Assembly (NCBI GenBank): GCA_013399875.1 | Contig: VXAZ01001836.1 | Span: 1,240,001 to 1,304,000, forward strand | Reading direction: 5' to 3' | DNA length: 64,000 nucleotides | Origin: Gymnorhina tibicen | Lineage: Eukaryota > Chordata > Aves > Passeriformes > Artamidae | Shown here: positions 49,901-60,273 of the stretch, one piece after another | Layout of the letters: the number at the start of each line of letters is the position of its first letter | Position numbering within the stretch: position 1 is the stretch's first letter | Notes under the pieces: model-generated | The model's database searches: none | Told to the model about the DNA's origin: nothing | The model's input: the letters and a program-made list of their open reading frames with translations, nothing else | Position numbers and translations under genes: made by a program

Positions 49901-52900
49901 AGCATCGTCGTCTGAATTGACAAGCAGGGGGAGCTTGTTGCAGCCTGGCTGCTTCAGGATTCGCTCCAGCTGCTTCACTGTCCGTTCCACGGTGGCTTTT
50001 GAACACAAGTCAACTTTGCTGATGACAATGAAGAAGGGGACCTTGAGGGCCATAGCCAAGCCCAAGTGCTCTCGTGTTGTGCCTGCTGCAGGAGACAAGT
50101 GAGAGTGTAAGTGCAACAGCATTCACCACTGTAGCTTGTTTATGCTGACAGCTGTGTCTCCTGGCTATCCCACAGGCCCACTCTAGAGATTTCACTGTAA
50201 CTGCTTACCTCATCACGCAATGAAAAAGAAAAATTATTCTTTTAAACAAGACCAAACATCAGTCCAGAAAAATAAAAATAAAAAGCACCAAGAATTTTTG
50301 TGACTGATCTGTCTGCTTCAGAAAGATGTAGTAGTTTTCATTCTTTGGCTGAAGTATGCCAGAGAATAGCCACAAAAATGTCAGAGATAGATGTGGGAGA
50401 ACTCCAGATGCCTTTTTACAAGGCTTTGGGATTCAGCAGCCCTAAGAATATGTCAAAGTTGTTTTCTTTTCTGACAAACACAGCCCCAAATCCCAAACAA
50501 AGCCTCTCTGTCCAGGGTACAGTTTAATGTGGTCTATAGCTGGTAAGAGGATCCCAGCTCTACTCCCCTCCCAGGCACTCATAAGCACTGGCCTACAAAA
50601 TATCAGTAGAAACTTACAGATTAATGAACTTTTCTGACAAGCATTCACAGCTGACAAGGACCTATTCCCCCCACTCTCCATTTCTCTTCACATGTTGCAG
50701 TCAATCCATGTAGGCAGAGCAACACTCACCAATGCCAGTGTTGGCACTAACCACCAGCATGGCAAAGTCTGGGCAGTAGCTGGTGAGGCCAAAGATGGTT
50801 GTTTTCAGATACTTGTGGTGGCCAGCCAGGTCAATGAAAGTGATCATTTTGGAAGAACTCTCACAGATCTCTTCTGCTGTCCGGGAGTCACTGTAATTTA
50901 CCACCTAAGGAACATAAGGAGCTTGTGAGAGGCAGCCCCAGCAGGCAAGTAAAGAAAACCCAGCTCTTATCTATCCACTTTGATCTCAGAATTAGCAAGT
51001 AGAGATAATCCACCATGGGTGCAGGAAACAGTGTCTGTTGCAAACGGTCAAGCAGCACTCGGGTTCAGCTAAAGGGACACAGAACTGTGCCACCTCTCTT
51101 CCCTCATGTCCCAGTCATGGTTCTAACAGGAGGGTAGTCCTATTCTCCACCAGCTTTCTGAGTTCAGTAACCCACTCTCTTACCTCTCCTTTGCTGTTGA
51201 AGCCAAGGATCTCAAAGCTGATGCTTGATGTTCTTCCTGACTGGATTTCATGGAGATGCCGGAAGAGATTGAGGCGTGCTCTGCCCCGCCCGTTGTCCAG
51301 CTCTCCTTGCGTTAGGACACCCAACAGTGTTGACTTCCCTGAGTCCACATTCCCTAGGACAGCTACTCGAAGGTCTAAGAACTACAGGAAAAAGAACAAA
51401 GAAATCATTACACTTAACCACTGCTGTGCTGAGTGCATGAGGACTACTGGGCAGTGGAGGTGCAGCTCAGAGAGCTTCCCTACATCAGGGACACTGTGCA
51501 GTTTAATCTTGCTCAGATTCTGCTCCTGCTCCCAGTAAACCACTGCCCAGCAGTCATGATACACTCTCTAGAGTTGAGATGTGACACATCAGGCTTTGAT
51601 ATCACAAAAAAGGCCATTTGCTGCAGTAGACTTCTAAATCCTTCCTTGTTTGCACACTGGTCTGCATCAGAACCACTGCCATAGAAGCGAAGTAATTTTT
51701 CACCTCTGATCCCGGCAATCTCCCACAATGACATCTGCCTCAATCACAGTCTTGGAGATAAGAAGTGTTATCATCAAACTTCCCTCTGGCAGCCCTTTAA
51801 AGCAACTGCTATGGGCCAATCTATGACAAAGTGCCTCTAGGGTTTGGGCTCCTATCCCAAAAGGAAGCTGCACGTACAAAGCCTCCGAGTCTCCAGCAGG
51901 AGAAGACAGCCAAATCACAGGTCCCTACCTGCTGGTTGTCAGGCACCTTTCGGACAAGCACCTCTGTTATCTTCCTTGGAACGTCGCTGTCGTAATCGAC
52001 CTCCCTCTCCCGCAGCACCGTAATGTCAGCCCCAACCCTGCCACAAAGACAAAAGGAAGGAGTGAGACACACTTGTACTTAACAGCTCTTGCACCTCTAC
52101 AATAACAGCTGACAAAGTGAATGGGAGGAAAGCTGGGGACAGCAGGGAAGGAACCTCGTGCTTCCAGACAAAAGCCCTATAACTTTCCTCGTGTCTCCAG
52201 AGCCTCAGGACTGAAGGAATGTCAGTCATACAGGGGCTTTGTAGGATGGAGCCAGCTGCTCAGGGGACTCCAGAGAGGGAGCCTCTATACCAGAGGCTGT
52301 TCATGCTCGTGGGCCCTGCAGACGAAAGGGAGCACGTACTTCTCTGCCATACGGCGCAGTGTCTTGAGTGAGGCTCGCATCTCCTCCTCCGAGAGGCCCA
52401 CCAGCAGCCCATTGTCCTCCACGCCGATCTGATAGACGGCCTCACCTCGGCCCTCCTGTAGTCGCCACTTCATCTGTGTCACCAGGTGCTCAAAGCGATA
52501 TTGTGAGGGGTTCACCAGCTTTAGCTGTTTAACAGAGGGGTAGTTCTAGTCACAGCCTGGATGCAGAGGCAATCCCATTGCCCAAGCCAGCAACTCCCAA
52601 TTCCATGAAGCAATGCTCCCAATTTGGACCCACCTCTAGAAACCACAGCCTGTATTAGGGTCTGAACAGAGGCCATGGGACAGGTGAGAAAGGGTTTCAC
52701 AAAGGTACAAACATACGGGAAGAAGAACTTTCCCACCTTGTGACAAAGGGATCTGTACCCTGTCTGCTGCAGGGTTAAAGACAGCACTCTGGGACCAATC
52801 TGTGATCCAGAAGCCAGTAAGTGCAAACGGCAGAGCAGCCGTAAGAAAGTGGCAAATAATTTTCAGGGATATCTGCATCTCTCTCTCAAGAAAAACACAG

Positions 52901-55560
52901 TGGGCATCATATACTAAGAGATTCCTAAAAATGAGTACTGAGACCAAATTTTTCCAGCTCAGCATACTGGGTAATGCCTGGCACAGAGACACAGAAGATG
53001 AACAGTAGTTCCTTAGTGCAGTGTCCACTTTTCTGTCCTTTCCTTGGCCATGTTACCCATAGGCTTGTCTTTGGTGAAGTTACTCACTGCAAAATAACCC
53101 TCTGGGAGGAAGACCTCCTTCTGCAACCTCAAAAGACTCACCTTGTACTCGATGTTCCCATCTTCTGCCTGGTCAGAGAATGAAACAAGACAAAAGAGTT
53201 AGATGCTGTGCCCAGAGGGACTTCTACAGGCACCAGCTGCCCAGATATTCTGAAGCTGGAGCTGAGGATTTCAGAGAGAGGGAAAGGGGCAGAAAGAGAC
53301 TGTGTTAGGTCCCAGCCTTCTGCCATTCTTTCCTACACTCAACTAGAACTTTCCTTATGGTTTGTTTGTGCTGTTTGCATCCCACATCATGAACACCAGA
53401 GGACAAAACTAGAGTGGGACACAAGGGTAATACTGTCGGGGGGGGGAAATTTTTTTCTGGACAGTAAAGAATAGGGCCAGCCTAACAGTCACAGAGAGAC
53501 AGACAGAGAGTTCCAGTTTCAAAAAGGCACAGGCCAGCACAGGATTTAAAGTGTCCCCCCTCAGCCATCCATGCCCCACAAAATGCCACCCACAGCATCC
53601 CACTCCCACCCTATCCAGCAGCTTCCATCCATCCAGTGTGCACAGAAACAGAGGCCTGAGAACAAAAGCTTCTGCCCCCCTCTCCTGCTCAATGATACTC
53701 TCCCTCACTCAATTTTTCATTGACTCCTTTCTATATCCTTATGTATCTTCTCTCTACAAGGAAGGACTACAGACACAAGGAAGCAAGGAATTACTCCTTT
53801 GCCAGCTAGTCACTGGCCAGACAGTTCTGGAGAACCAGACCTGTCTGTACACAATGTGCTCAGAAGAACTTTCTCAGCAAGGGCTGAAGCCAGACGGGGT
53901 TGTAACAGAAAGGCCTGGGTACTTATCAAGCTCACTTCAACCACAACAGGCTCCAGCTTTCCAAAGAGAATATCTAGACAATAATGAAGTAATTTTCCCA
54001 TTGATTCAGTATAAGGACCACTGAGAAAGGGCTGGAGCCCGCAGGAAGCCACATACTCTGTCAGACTAAATGGGGCTGGCAACAATAAGCACTTCCTTTT
54101 CCTCTGGACACCTATTTGCATGTCAGGAGAGGCAACAGCCCTCTCCTTGCCTTCCAGCTCAGCTCTTAACCACAGCGGTGCTTACGGTGGCAAAAGGCCA
54201 ACAGAAGTTCTCAGTTGTCAGCTCAGTTCTCTGGCAGCAGAGCTATGCCGTGAGAAAAGGGAACTTGTGGAAGGCTTTCCTCTCTTGCCCTCTACCAGCT
54301 TTCCAGTTCTAAGAAAAACCCATTCACCTACTGCACTAAATAAGGGAGTGGGTCTCCTTCAAGGCACTTGAGACTACAAAAGCAACAAGCCTGGACTTGC
54401 TAGGACACACACTGCACAGGGTAGCCAGGGACAGGAAGCTGTGTTGAAACTATAGGGGGATGTCCAGCCTCCAGCTGAAAGGAACAAAAACTAAACTACG
54501 TCTGCAGGGCACAGTCCTGCCCGTGGAGAAGATCTAACAGTAGCAAAGCGCTGTTTTCCCATCTTGCCTAGAGTCCGAGCCCTGCCTTGTGGAGAACTGC
54601 TCCCTCCCAGCACGGGCTATTATATATTTTACAGAAAGCTCACTGACTGGGACTGAGCAACTGAGTCCGGGCCACCGTAACTCTCCCCACACTGACAGTT
54701 CTATGAGAGCAGTGACAACAGCCCCAGCTGACCACAACACCCACGTACTACCAATGCCACTTCTCCCTGCTGCAAGAGACAAGTGCCTCACACTCTGTCC
54801 ATACCATCTGCAGCCCCATGTAAGAAAACAGCTGTCAAATTAGCTGGGAAGGGAGTCACTAGAACCTGCTGAGTTTGGTATCTGCAAAGGGGCTCAGACC
54901 CAACAGATCATCTCTCGGGGAGAGAGATGCGAACGGGATCTTTGGGACTACGAGGCGAGCAAAGCTTTATTTCCGAAGTTATTTGATCGCAAGCGGCAAA
55001 GCGCCCACAGACAGACGCCAGGCAGTGCGATACTACTCCGGTGGACCCCACAGGGAACTCGCTGGCACCGGGGCCACGAGCACGGCCCGGAGGAGAGACC
55101 GGGGCAGGCGAGCACACGGCTCGCGGGGCCAGGGCTGCAGGACCGCTCCTACGGCTGCTGTCAGCCCGAGTCCGGCACGGCCCCGCAGCAGCACCGCCGG
55201 CACCTCCAGCAGGACCCACCACCCAACCTGCGGGGTCCGGGCGTGTCACCGACCCGCTCGGGGGGGGCTCCGGCCCTCCGGCCCCTCCCGCCCCTCAGCC
55301 GCGGCGCCCTCCGTCCCCGGGCCTGGCCCCGCTCCCCCCGCGGCTGACGGGACGCGGCGGCAGTCAGAGCTCACCTCGGGCGGCAGGTACGGAGGATTGT
55401 TGGCCTTCCCTCCGCGGCTCCGCCCGTTCTTCTTCTTCGCCTTCGAGCCACCGCCGCCGCCGGGCGCGGCCCCCCNGCCGCCCCGCTGCAGCACCCGCTC
55501 CGTTCCCCGCCCGGCCCGGCCCCGCCGGCCCGGCTCCGGCCTCGGCGTCACCGACCGCCG
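46914..55560 (-). CDS. GTPBP2: GTPBP2, GTP-binding protein 2 (translational GTPase), start codon not found
   Basis: GTPBP2 is a translational-type GTPase that works with Pelota in rescuing stalled cytosolic ribosomes. Coding exons on the minus strand: about 55375-55560, 53142-53168, 52340-52524, 51929-52037, 51184-51381, 50730-50904, 49866-50085, 49303-49438, 48834-48892, 47926-48097, 47483-47647, 46914-47111. Exons 2-12 encode 547 residues with perfect phasing. Seen: G1 loop GNVDSGKST in exon 5, G3 DLAGHHKY in exon 6, G4 variant SKVD in exon 7, then beta-barrel segments such as [16 protein letters not shown] and [20 protein letters not shown]. Exon 1 shows the conserved [20 protein letters not shown] end, but no ATG occurs upstream on this strand before an unrelated one at about 55686, and an N stands at 55476. 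The 55560 end is an estimate from the 62-residue human exon. The tail after HVTDLQAIT is about 7 residues longer than human. Confidence 0.95.
53036..53480 (+). repeat. Flanks of GTPBP2 exon 2, matched by an exon-less copy at 58484
   Basis: Two blocks, about 53040-53141 and 53388-53478, are similar in order and orientation to 58488-58585 and 58600-58675. The 27-base exon 2 and about 200 bases of adjoining intron lie between the two blocks here and are absent from the other copy. Shared words include GTTACCCATAGGCT, CTGCAAAATAAC, GAACACCAGAG and AGTAAAGAAT. Confidence 0.75.
53169..55374. other. GTPBP2 intron 1
   Basis: A 2.2 kb intron. Apart from the repeat-like block near 53388-53478 and a G run at 53440-53447, nothing is recognised until the CpG island begins at about 54890. 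Confidence 0.55.
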
Positions 55561-55631
55561 CGCGGCGCCCCGGGAAAGCGAGTCCCGCCCGCCTACAACG
55601 CCGAGAACGCACCGCGCGCCTCCCGGCCGAA

Positions 55632-55655
55632 ACTACACCTCCCGGCGTGCCCCGC
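55632..55655 (+). promoter_or_regulatory. ZNF143/SBS element
   Basis: ACTACACCTCCCGGCGTGCC followed by CCGC matches the long ZNF143 (Staf) consensus, ACTACAATTCCCAGCATGC followed by a YGCG-type end, along its whole length with a few substitutions. It is about 70 bases upstream of the estimated GTPBP2 coding start. Confidence 0.7.
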
Positions 55656-56324
55656 AGGGCGACCCGCTCACTCCTGTACGGGTTCCATCCGCAGGGGCGG
55701 ATGGGAGTTGGAGTCCGAGGGAGGGGCGTCGCCTGTCGGTCGCGGGGGACGCGCGGGACGCCGTCGCTCCCCGGGCCCTGCTCGCTGGGATCTGCGGGCG
55801 CCCCGCGGGTTACCCCTTTGGCAGTTCACAGCCCCGGGTTCCCTGGTTATTGACATCGAGCGACCAGTCCGACTGGCTTCGGGAAACTGGGGCACTTTCG
55901 AAGCTGTTTGGCATTGGAGGTACCTCATGACTACGCGGAGGCAGCAGCCCGGTACAGAGCGATCCCACAGGACGCATTAAAGCTCCTAGCAGGGGGCGGC
56001 GGGAACAGCAAAACATCCTCCAGCTGTGCGCCGCATCCCCTCACTAAGTGTCTTCCCAGTCTCCAGTTTCACGGCCACTGCGCCTTCTCTTTCCCCGCCG
56101 CATCCCCTGGGGAAGGCGACGCTGGATCAGTGTTTGTATACAACTGACACCCTCTGTGGCGCTGTGCACAGGCGGCCGCGGTTCCCGTAAAGCAGCCTCG
56201 GAGCGGCTCCTCTCGCCGTCCTGCCCTCCCCTCGCCGTGTGCTGGAGGCGGCACCCAATGGGGCGGCGGGTGCAATGTTTCCAAACACGGCACTCCCTGC
56301 ACGCTCCCCGCCTCCGCCTCCCCG

Positions 56325-56470
56325 CGGCGGCGCGAAGGCTGTTCCTCCGCAAGACACCGGAGCCGCCAGGGCTGCAGGGAGCGGGGCAGAGGCCAGCGCA
56401 ACCGCTTCCTGCGGCCTTCCCCGGATAGCTCTGCAAGAAGCAGCCGTAGCTCCCGGCATCGCCTCAGCCG
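56325..56470 (+). repeat. GC-rich block repeated at 58676-58822
   Basis: A block upstream of MAD2L1BP with the order GAAGG, GCCGCCAGGGCTGC, AACCGCT, AGCTCCCGGCATCGCCTCAG recurs with scattered substitutions 2.3 kb downstream (GCTGCCAGGGTTGC, AACCGCT, AGCTCCTGGCACTGCCTCAG). It may be a dispersed repeat or a local duplication; I cannot tell which from one window. Confidence 0.7.
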
Positions 56471-56757
56471 GGCGGCCCCGGGACGGGATCGGGAGCGGAG
56501 GGGCGGGCCCAGCTCGTGTGACCACGCCTCCTCTGGCGGGGCTACGCTGAGGCCCCGCCTCATACCACGCCCACCAGCCGTGGCGTCTCCGCCGCCGCCG
56601 GAGGGCGCTCGGCGCGGCCCGTGCGCCACTCCCGTGAGGCTCCGCGGCGGGGGCGGCATTTAAACCCGCGGCGGCCGTTGGGGGGGGCGTGTCACTGGTC
56701 CTTCGTTCCCAGGGGCTGGCGGGCCTGGATCGTGGTGGTGGCGGCGGCGGCGGCGGG

Positions 56758-58119
56758 ATGAGGCCCCAGGGGAACAGGTCGGTGTCGGGCAGCCCCGCGG
56801 TGGCCGTGGCGTTCCCGGGAGCCGTGTGCCGGGGCAGCGGCTACCGTTTCGCCTGCGAGCTCCTGAAGCATGTCCTGCACCAGCGGAACCAGCTCCCGCT
56901 GCCCTACGAGCAGCTCGCCTACTTCTGCCGGCGGGAGGCCCAGGTGAGGGGCGGCGGCCGCGGGGGGCACCCGCGTGCTCGGAGGCGGCCCCCGGGACGG
57001 GGGGCTTAGAGGGGCCGTGGCGTTTGAGTTTTGCTTGTGAGCTCGTGTTCTCGCTCGGTGACTCGCACAGCACTGTGTTGCTGCTTTTAAAGTAAAGCGC
57101 GTGTTCTAGCTGCCTCCCTAAATGTTACCACTTCCTTTAAAAACGAGGCAAAGGCAACGTTAAGTTCAGGCTGCTGAAGGTCTCGACAAATTGCTCTTAA
57201 TTGATTGTTTCCTACTTTCCGCTCAAAGTGTGTCACTGCTTTGTTTCTTACTCGAATACCTCTAAGCAAAAAATAAGTACTATTAAGTGATTTCAGAGTG
57301 ATGGCTGATCTTTGAAAGATGGACTTCTAATTCCTATTGGAGTTCATCAGTAGTGTAATTGAGATTCAAAATGAGTAGCTATGGATTGTGCTTTTGTGCT
57401 CCTCTTGCATCTCCTGATGTGGAGAGAAGATGTGCATCTTCTCGATGTGGGGTACCTATAGCTCTCAAAATGAACGCTAACCTCTTGTTCCTTGACTCTG
57501 AGATGGGCCATGCTTTCTGCAGAGTATATTCAAACAAATATATCTTCATAACTGAATGTACTAATCTGAATGAATTTCTGTTTTCCAGGATGGAGATGGA
57601 ATTGAGAAGCCACTCTCCCTGGGTCTGGCAAGCAGAAAGTGCCAGCAGGTGCTGATGGAGCTGGAGGGTTTTTTCCAGCACCTCGAAGTCATGTTTAGTC
57701 TGACGCTGGTTCCTCGGGTTCTTTTCCTGCTTGGGGGCAACATCATGAACCCCAAGGAGCTCTATGAGCTGAACTTGGAAGAGTTCTGTGAGGGCACTGC
57801 TGAGGAGAGCCTCCAGACTGCGCCTTGTGTTCGCCAGCTCTTTCACAGACTGTTTGTTGCTGATGTCTTCAGTGAACTTAAGGCTCTCCCTGTCACAGGC
57901 ACTCTTGTCCTTGTCCAGGGACACCGTGACTGTGGCGTTGAGTGGTTCCGGCCCAAGCTCAACTACCAAGTGCCTACCCGAGGGAGGAAGCTGACTGTTA
58001 AGTTGTCCTGTGATGGAGACCTCCACCTTAGTGCCTCACCTCCACAGCACACGGCACCTGCCTGGGAGGACTATGTCTGGTTTCAAGCACCAGTGACCCT
58101 CAAAGGCTTTAGTGAATGA
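56758..58119 (+). CDS. MAD2L1BP: MAD2L1BP (p31comet), MAD2-binding checkpoint-silencing protein
   Basis: p31comet binds closed MAD2 and, as adaptor for the ATPase TRIP13, takes mitotic checkpoint complexes apart. Two coding exons: 56758-56943 and 57589-58119 (TGA 58117-58119), GT-AG, phase 0, 238 residues. Seen: FACELLKHVLHQRNQLPLPY in exon 1; SRKCQQVLMELEGFF, TLVPRVLFLLGGN, GHRDCGVEWFRPKLNYQVP and the C-terminal AWEDYVWFQAPVTLKGF in exon 2. The fold known for the family is HORMA-like. The start is the first ATG in the exon, with G at -3. Human p31comet has 274 residues, so the N-terminus here is about 36 residues shorter and unlike human. Either an upstream exon lies unseen in the CpG island or the bird protein is genuinely short. 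Identity is secure. Confidence 0.95.
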
Positions 58120-58483
58120 ATGGTTTCCGTAGAAGTTTCATTGGAATATTGATTACTTTTTTTTCTTCAAGTGTTAATAATTTTAGCAAATGTAACCATG
58201 TATTTTTGAACCACATCTGTATGGATTTTTTTCCTCCATGGCATCTACTGCTTTCCTGTACCTTGGCTGCGCTCATCTGTTGTCCTTATTTCCTGAGTTG
58301 TTGTCGAGGGCAAATCCACTTTAAAGCACGGTTGCACACAGGTCCAGTGATTTTTTAGGGGCCTGATCTGTGACACGGGATGAATTAATGTGTTGGGAGT
58401 ATAACTCCCCTGCTGTGTGCTTGGTGAACTGGCAAATGCTGGATACATACTATCTTCTTCTGAGTTCTAATGTGGCTATTTTC

Positions 58484-58822
58484 CTACCCTGCCCTTGCCG
58501 TGTTACCCATAGGCTATCTTAAGTGAAGTTACTTCCTGCAAAATAACTGTGGGAGGAACACCTTCTACAGTCCTTAAAAGGCTCCCCGTAGCAAGAACAC
58601 CAGAGAGCAAAACTGGAGCGGGACTCGAGGTGATGTTGAGGAAGAGGGATTTCTTTCCGGCTAGTAAAGAATGGGGCGGGATGAAGGCAGCTCCTCTACA
58701 AAGGGCTGGAGCTGCCAGGGTTGCCGGGGAGCTGGGTGGAGACCGGTGGAACCGCTGCCAGGGGCCCCCTGGCAGCCCAGCAAGCAACAGCCAGAGCTCC
58801 TGGCACTGCCTCAGCTGCCGTG
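58484..58822 (+). repeat. Composite repeat: exon-less GTPBP2 flanks joined to promoter-region block
   Basis: The left part (about 58488-58675) resembles both sides of GTPBP2 exon 2, joined without the exon. The right part (58676-58822) resembles 56325-56470. All three pieces are in the same orientation. The block is GC-richer than the sequence around it. Confidence 0.75.
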
Positions 58823-59987
58823 GTGTGTACCCCACTTGAGTACTCAATTGCTTGCCCATCTATTTGATAAAATCAGACATCCTCATAACTCACTTTCTGT
58901 TGCTTTACATTCCAAAGTAAGATTTCTCAGCAACTGGGAAAATTTTGTAGCTAGTGCTGTCTTGGAGATTGAAAGAGACCAGTTTGGTGGAGTAGCAATA
59001 AGCAATTTTTTTTTTTTTTACTAATCTTTATCTAACAGCCCTGACAACCAGTTAGATATAAGATTAAAAGCAAGCAGTTTCTTCTCTAACCCTCTTCAGA
59101 GAAAGTTAGAAGTGCTGCCCCAATAATGGTGGATTATCCTCACTTGAGGAAGAAACTTAGTCTTAAACTTAAACCTTTCTGAAATGCATAGAAGTCAGGG
59201 GAATGTGATCAAGTTCAGCACTATCTTTACCTGCCAAATTCATGTTCTTAGATTGTATCACTTAGAATCAGCACTTGAGCCAGTTCTTCCAGGCTGGTGT
59301 CTACTGCAGAATAAGACAGGGAGAGAAGCCCTGAGAGCAGTGTGTTAGAACTGGGTATCTGCTGGTGTTGTCTTCAGTCGGATGGGCAGTTATCTGTGCT
59401 GTAATGAACTTGCAATAGCTTCCAATAACTCCATCCCATTTGAAGAGAAACTTGAGCCTACTGGTAGTGAGGGTACTTGCTGTTACTGGTCAAAAATGCA
59501 CAATGGGGTGGTAAAAATCATTTGTATAAGAGGGTAAAGGTTGAAGTAACCCTCTACACTTGGTGCATATTTTAACTTTGATATTTAAGAATGGAATGAG
59601 ATGACAGAAGTAGCAGGAACTTAATTTGATATTGTTGAGCTTGGAGAACACTAGAGTGCACTCTCTGCTATATTATCCATTAATATCTGTTTACAATGTG
59701 CACAAGCTGCTTCTTAAGCTGGTTCTAGGGGAAAAACTGTTAGAGTGAAGAAAGCTGCCTAATGTGCAGCTGCCCACTTGAATATGAAATCCCAGGTCTC
59801 TTGAAGGAAATATAACTTGAATGTAGGAGTGTTTGTGCTCAGGAGATCAAAACCCTTTATGCTTCCACCAAAGCTGCTTGTAACATGTTTAAGATTGCTA
59901 GTGTCCAAGTGTTTAAAGAAGCTTTTGGACAGAAGCTTTGGCCACTTCCTTTCACCTCCCTTCCTCAGATGAGTGCAATGTTACTGC

Positions 59988-59993
59988 AATAAA
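59988..59993 (+). terminator. Candidate MAD2L1BP polyadenylation signal
   Basis: First AATAAA on the plus strand after the MAD2L1BP stop, 1.87 kb downstream. A second candidate is at 60194-60199. Use is not proven. Confidence 0.45.
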
Positions 59994-60273
59994 CTGTTTA
60001 CATATTCTGTTATACTTGAACTATGAATGCAGCAATGATATGGTGCTCAGAATGAAAGAACACAAGATGCTTTTGGGATTTTTTGGTTTGCTTTTTTTTC
60101 TTATGAAAACATATAGAGCTTGATTTTTAAAAATCAGTACTGTAATTATTATCAAAATAATATTCTGGTTTCTATATGTGATTACTCTGAGGGAATAAAC
60201 AAATCAAATCTAAAGGTTTTGCCACTGGTAGAACAACTTGCTTCCATTCTATGCATGTATTTCAACTGCAGTA

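Larger units (their letters stand above)
55561..56757. promoter_or_regulatory. Bidirectional CpG-island promoter region of GTPBP2 and MAD2L1BP
   Basis: About 1.2 kb of very GC- and CpG-rich sequence lies between the divergent genes; the island reaches from about 55040 to 57010. It contains a strong ZNF143-like site at 55632-55655, a second one in reverse at about 55702-55719, a CCAAT word at 56255-56259 and a TTTAAA word near 56659, close to the likely MAD2L1BP start. Long open frames here are a by-product of the base composition. Confidence 0.8.
58120..60015 (+). other. MAD2L1BP: Inferred MAD2L1BP 3' UTR and spacer
   Basis: The first AATAAA hexamers on the plus strand after the stop lie at 59988-59993 and 60194-60199. 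The UTR could thus reach about 1.9 kb and would include the composite repeat at 58484-58822. A poly-T run lies at 59007-59019. No gene was recognised. Confidence 0.45.

Noticed and set aside
54875..55930. A 351-codon plus-strand frame across the GTPBP2 first exon and promoter
   Set aside because: Very GC-rich sequence rarely contains stop codons. The product is Pro/Arg/Ala-rich without a domain, and it runs across the N and antisense to the conserved GTPBP2 exon end.
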